This document shows positions 34,078 to 36,323 of a stretch of DNA of 36,323 nt, piece after piece. Under the pieces are notes generated by a model that saw only the letters and a program-made list of their open reading frames with translations, was not told the DNA's origin and searched no databases. This stretch comes from Longimicrobiaceae bacterium. GTDB lineage: Bacteria > Gemmatimonadota > Gemmatimonadetes > Longimicrobiales > Longimicrobiaceae. The stretch spans positions 1 through 36,323 of the forward strand of contig DASRQW010000306.1 in the NCBI GenBank assembly GCA_035696245.1, given 5' to 3'. Both the position numbers and the translations under genes were made by a program. Within the stretch, counting starts at the first letter, position 1. Each line of letters opens with the position of its first letter.

Positions 34078-34902
34078 GTGACCATCCGCCGCAAGCACGT
34101 TCCGTCCCTCTGCCGGATCGCCGCCGTCGCGCTGGTCTCTTTCGGCGCGATGCCGCGGACGGCCGAAGCACAGGCGCCGGGCGTGATCGCCGGCGTGGTG
34201 GTCGACTCGGCGACGAGGCAGCCGCTGCTCTCCGCGCGCGTCGTGATCGAAGGCACGGGACGCGAAGCATCTACCGACCGCGCGGGGCGCTTCGTGATCG
34301 GGCGGCTGCGGCCAGGCGAGTACCGCGCGACGGTGGCCCGCCTGGGCTACGCGGACGACTCGGTGCGGTGGGCCGTGGCGGCGGGAGACACGACACGGGT
34401 GAGCGTGATGCTGCGGCAGTCCGCCATCGAGCTGCGGGCGCTGACGGTGCAGGTGGACAAGCTGGAGAGGCGGCGGCGCGCGAGCGGGTGGTCGTCACGC
34501 GCCATCGGGCGGGACGGCCTGGAGGGCTTCACGGCGATGACCGCGGCCCAGTTCGTGGCGGACCACTTCGGGCTGGCCCGCGTGACTTGCCCCCGCGGCC
34601 GGTCACGGCTGCCGCAGGGGCGCCGCAACGGCGTGGAGCCGCGAAGCTGCCTGCTGGTTCGCGGCGGCGTCCGCAGCCCGTGCGTGCTCCTGGACGAGTC
34701 GCCGGTGGACGGGCTCGACGCGCTGGAGGCGCTGAACCCGGACGACCTGTACCGGGTGGAGGTCTACGACGGCGGCGCGGTGGTGCAGGCGTACACCACG
34801 TGGTTCATCCGCAACGCCACGCGCACCGCCTGGTCGCCGCTCTCCGCCGACACCCAGTGGAACCTGTACTGCGTGAACCGCCCGGGAGCGCCGCGCGTCT
34901 GA
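34078..34902 (+). CDS. secreted carboxypeptidase-regulatory/plug-like protein, array member 4
   Basis: GTG 34078 gives 274 residues with a signal peptide ending TAEAQ (about 32). The domain order is as in the other members: VVVDSATRQPLLSARVVIEG, DRAGRFVIGRLRPGEYRATVARLGY, then IELRALTVQVDKLERRR (117-133), ADHFG, SCLLVRG, PCVLLDESPVDGLDALEALNPDDLYRVEVYDGG. Cysteines 171, 191, 202 and 265. The phrase LDALEALNPDDLYRVEV is especially close to TonB plug domains. It lies 57 bases after member 3 with no hairpin between, so the two are probably co-transcribed. Confidence 0.85.
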   Translation: MTIRRKHVPSLCRIAAVALVSFGAMPRTAEAQAPGVIAGVVVDSATRQPLLSARVVIEGTGREASTDRAGRFVIGRLRPGEYRATVARLGYADDSVRWAVAAGDTTRVSVMLRQSAIELRALTVQVDKLERRRRASGWSSRAIGRDGLEGFTAMTAAQFVADHFGLARVTCPRGRSRLPQGRRNGVEPRSCLLVRGGVRSPCVLLDESPVDGLDALEALNPDDLYRVEVYDGGAVVQAYTTWFIRNATRTAWSPLSADTQWNLYCVNRPGAPRV

Positions 34903-34924
34903 GCGCGCCCAAGCGGTGAGGTGA

Positions 34925-35045
34925 CGGCCCGGGGCGGATCCGCCGCCCACGGCCGCGAAAGCCGGCCCAGGTGGATCCGCCGCCCCGGCCGGAAGGGAAG
35001 CTGGCACGAAGACGCCGTACCCGGCCCACGCGAATCCGCGGGCCG
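34925..35045. repeat. three imperfect 24-base repeats upstream of array member 5
   Basis: Copies start at 34925, 34963 and 35022. Each begins CGGCCC and contains an ATCCG(C) core: GGCGGATCCGCC (palindromic) in the first, GTGGATCCGCC in the second and CGCGAATCCGCG (palindromic) in the third. They fill the gap before member 5 and could be a cluster of binding sites. Spacings are 38 and 59 bases. Confidence 0.5.
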
Positions 35046-35079
35046 AGCGACACACTCCAGGAAACCACGAGAGGTTCGC

Positions 35080-35931
35080 ATGAGCGCTCTTTCGTTCTCC
35101 CCCGCACGCTTGCGCGGCGGCGCGCTGCTCGCGGCCGCGCTGCTGGCGCAGGCCGCCGCGTCCACCCACGCCGCTGCCCAGCGCCGCGTGGGCGACGGCA
35201 CGGCCGTGGTGGTGGGCACCGTGATCGACGCCACCACGCAGAAGCCGGTGGCAGCCGCGCGCATCGCCCTGCCCCGCAACGGCCGCAATGCCACGGCCGA
35301 CCGGCTGGGCCGCTTCACCGTGGGGCGGCTCCAACCCGGCTCGCACCCCGCGGTGGTGCATATGATCGGCTACCGCGAGAAGTTCGTAATCTGGGAAGTG
35401 GGGCCGGACACCACGCGCGTCCAGGTCGCGATGGAAGCCATCCCGGTCGCGCTGGCGGGGCTGAAGGTGCAGGTCGACCGCTTCGAGCGGCGGCGCCTGG
35501 CGGTGGGCGTGTCGTCGCGCACGGCCAGCCAGCTGCAGCTCCTGTCCAGCACCGCGCCCGACGCGGCGCAGTTCCTGGCGGACCACTTCGGCCTGTCGCG
35601 CATCCACTGCGGGGGCTCCAGCGGGGGCGGGCGCGGGGGGCTGTTCGCGAACATGACGTCGTCGTCCATGCTGGGGCTGGGGTCGTTCGACTGCTTCCGC
35701 GTGCGCGGCGAGGCCACGCGCCCGTGCGTGGTGATCGACGAGCGGCCCGCGTACGGCATGGACGAGCTGGCCACCTACCGGCCCGAGGACCTGTACCGGC
35801 TGGACGTGTACCACGGCGGGTCGTTCATCCAGGCGTACACGGTGTGGTTCATGGAAGGCGCCGCCAAGCGCCCCTTCGCACCCACGCCGGTCTCGGCCCA
35901 GATGAACCAGTTCTGCACGTTCACACGATAG
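35080..35931 (+). CDS. secreted carboxypeptidase-regulatory/plug-like protein, array member 5
   Basis: ATG 35080 with GAGAGG five bases upstream; the frame is open back to 34921 but that part spans the repeats. The 283-residue product has a signal peptide ending AAAQ (about 34), a regulatory-like domain (GTVIDATTQKPVAAARIALP, DRLGRFTVGRLQPG), the linker VALAGLKVQVDRFERRR, ADHFG, a Gly/Ser-rich insert, DCFRVRG, PCVVIDERPAYGMDEL and DLYRLDVYHGG. Cysteines 177, 205, 216 and 279. It is the most divergent member, with its own likely control region and a terminator after it. Confidence 0.85.
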   Translation: MSALSFSPARLRGGALLAAALLAQAAASTHAAAQRRVGDGTAVVVGTVIDATTQKPVAAARIALPRNGRNATADRLGRFTVGRLQPGSHPAVVHMIGYREKFVIWEVGPDTTRVQVAMEAIPVALAGLKVQVDRFERRRLAVGVSSRTASQLQLLSSTAPDAAQFLADHFGLSRIHCGGSSGGGRGGLFANMTSSSMLGLGSFDCFRVRGEATRPCVVIDERPAYGMDELATYRPEDLYRLDVYHGGSFIQAYTVWFMEGAAKRPFAPTPVSAQMNQFCTFTR

Positions 35932-35969
35932 AGTCGGATCGGTGGACGAGCGGTCCGCACGTTGATGAC

Positions 35970-36009
35970 GAAGCGCCGCGGCTCGGGAGAGTCGCGGCGC
36001 TTCGGTTTT
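35970..36009 (+). terminator. intrinsic terminator closing the paralog array
   Basis: Perfect 11-base arms (35970-35980 and 35993-36003) followed by GGTTTTC. It lies about 40 bases past the stop of array member 5. Confidence 0.8.
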
Positions 36010-36042
36010 CGGGGATGCTTGGACGGTTTCGTGGCGGGAAGA

Positions 36043-36323
36043 TGCCCCCTCCCCCGGCCCCTCCCCCGCCTTGCGGGAGAGGGGAGAACTGCTTGCGGGC
36101 GTGTGATTTAGCGTGGTCGGCGGGGCATCTCCGGCGTCGGGCGCTGTTTGTCACGGGCGGCCGAACGCTCGCTCCCGAGCGCGGGCACTGCGTCACCTGC
36201 GGCGCCCTGCTTTCCTCAGCGCCGTGCCGTCCGCCCCGGAGCCGAAATCGACGTAAACCTAGCTCCCATCGTGGAACAAGCTCCCCTCTCCCGCTTGCGG
36301 GGGAGGGGCTGGGGGAGGGGGCA
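36043..36323. repeat. pair of inverted C-rich REP-like repeats
   Basis: The left copy (36043-36086, beginning TGCCCCCTCCCCC) and the right copy (36281-36323) are inverted relative to each other and nearly identical over about 43 bases. Each has an internal CTCCC-GC / GC-GGGAG stem. The 194 bases between them (36087-36280) show no gene. This looks like a REP doublet or a MITE-like unit; the right copy ends at the window edge, so its true end is not seen. Confidence 0.65.

Overview
The window is a 36.3 kb piece of a very GC-rich chromosome. Gene content suggests Gemmatimonadota, probably a Longimicrobium-like lineage. Pointers are short secreted proteins with a carboxypeptidase-regulatory-like domain followed by a TonB-plug-like domain, a pinensin-type RiPP leader, signal peptides ending AxAQ, and GC-rich hairpin terminators. 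The lineage is an inference. No tRNA, rRNA, CRISPR array or transposase was seen.

Left part (1-11.6 kb). A truncated membrane sensor and an NtrC-type sigma-54 response regulator come first, then a cysteine-rich RiPP precursor candidate, a Vat/CatB-type acetyltransferase and a MazG-like pyrophosphohydrolase. The mazG and purEK genes are divergent, each with a good sigma-70-type promoter. Next come an unknown protein behind a near-consensus sigma-54 promoter, a flavin monooxygenase, a hot-dog thioesterase coupled to a luciferase-like monooxygenase, an encapsulin-type ferritin-like protein with no shell gene in view, and a small acidic protein.

Middle part (11.9-20.6 kb). Six minus-strand genes make up reductive pyrimidine catabolism: semialdehyde dehydrogenase, dihydropyrimidine dehydrogenase subunit, beta-amino acid aminotransferase, dihydropyrimidinase, NCS1 transporter and beta-ureidopropionase. 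A TTGACA-17-TAGCCT promoter precedes the first. The dehydrogenase lacks the Fe-S tail of PreA and no PreT partner is present. A structured 190-base segment sits in the largest gap.

Right part (20.6-36.3 kb). A minus-strand run holds pccB, hicA, hicB, a DUF1801-type protein and a large protein with an eCIS-cargo-type N-terminal motif plus a DRGH nuclease motif. Then come a Yip1-like membrane protein, a TonB-C lipoprotein and the conserved aroA-cmk-rpsA block. Five tandem secreted paralogs follow, all with the same four-cysteine framework, then a terminator and a pair of inverted REP-like repeats that runs to the window edge.

Across the window a short word, GGGAGATGC, recurs in intergenic DNA, often as an inverted pair. 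Six promoters read by eye agree on TTGnnn-N17/18-TA(A/G)(C/G)(C/T)T.
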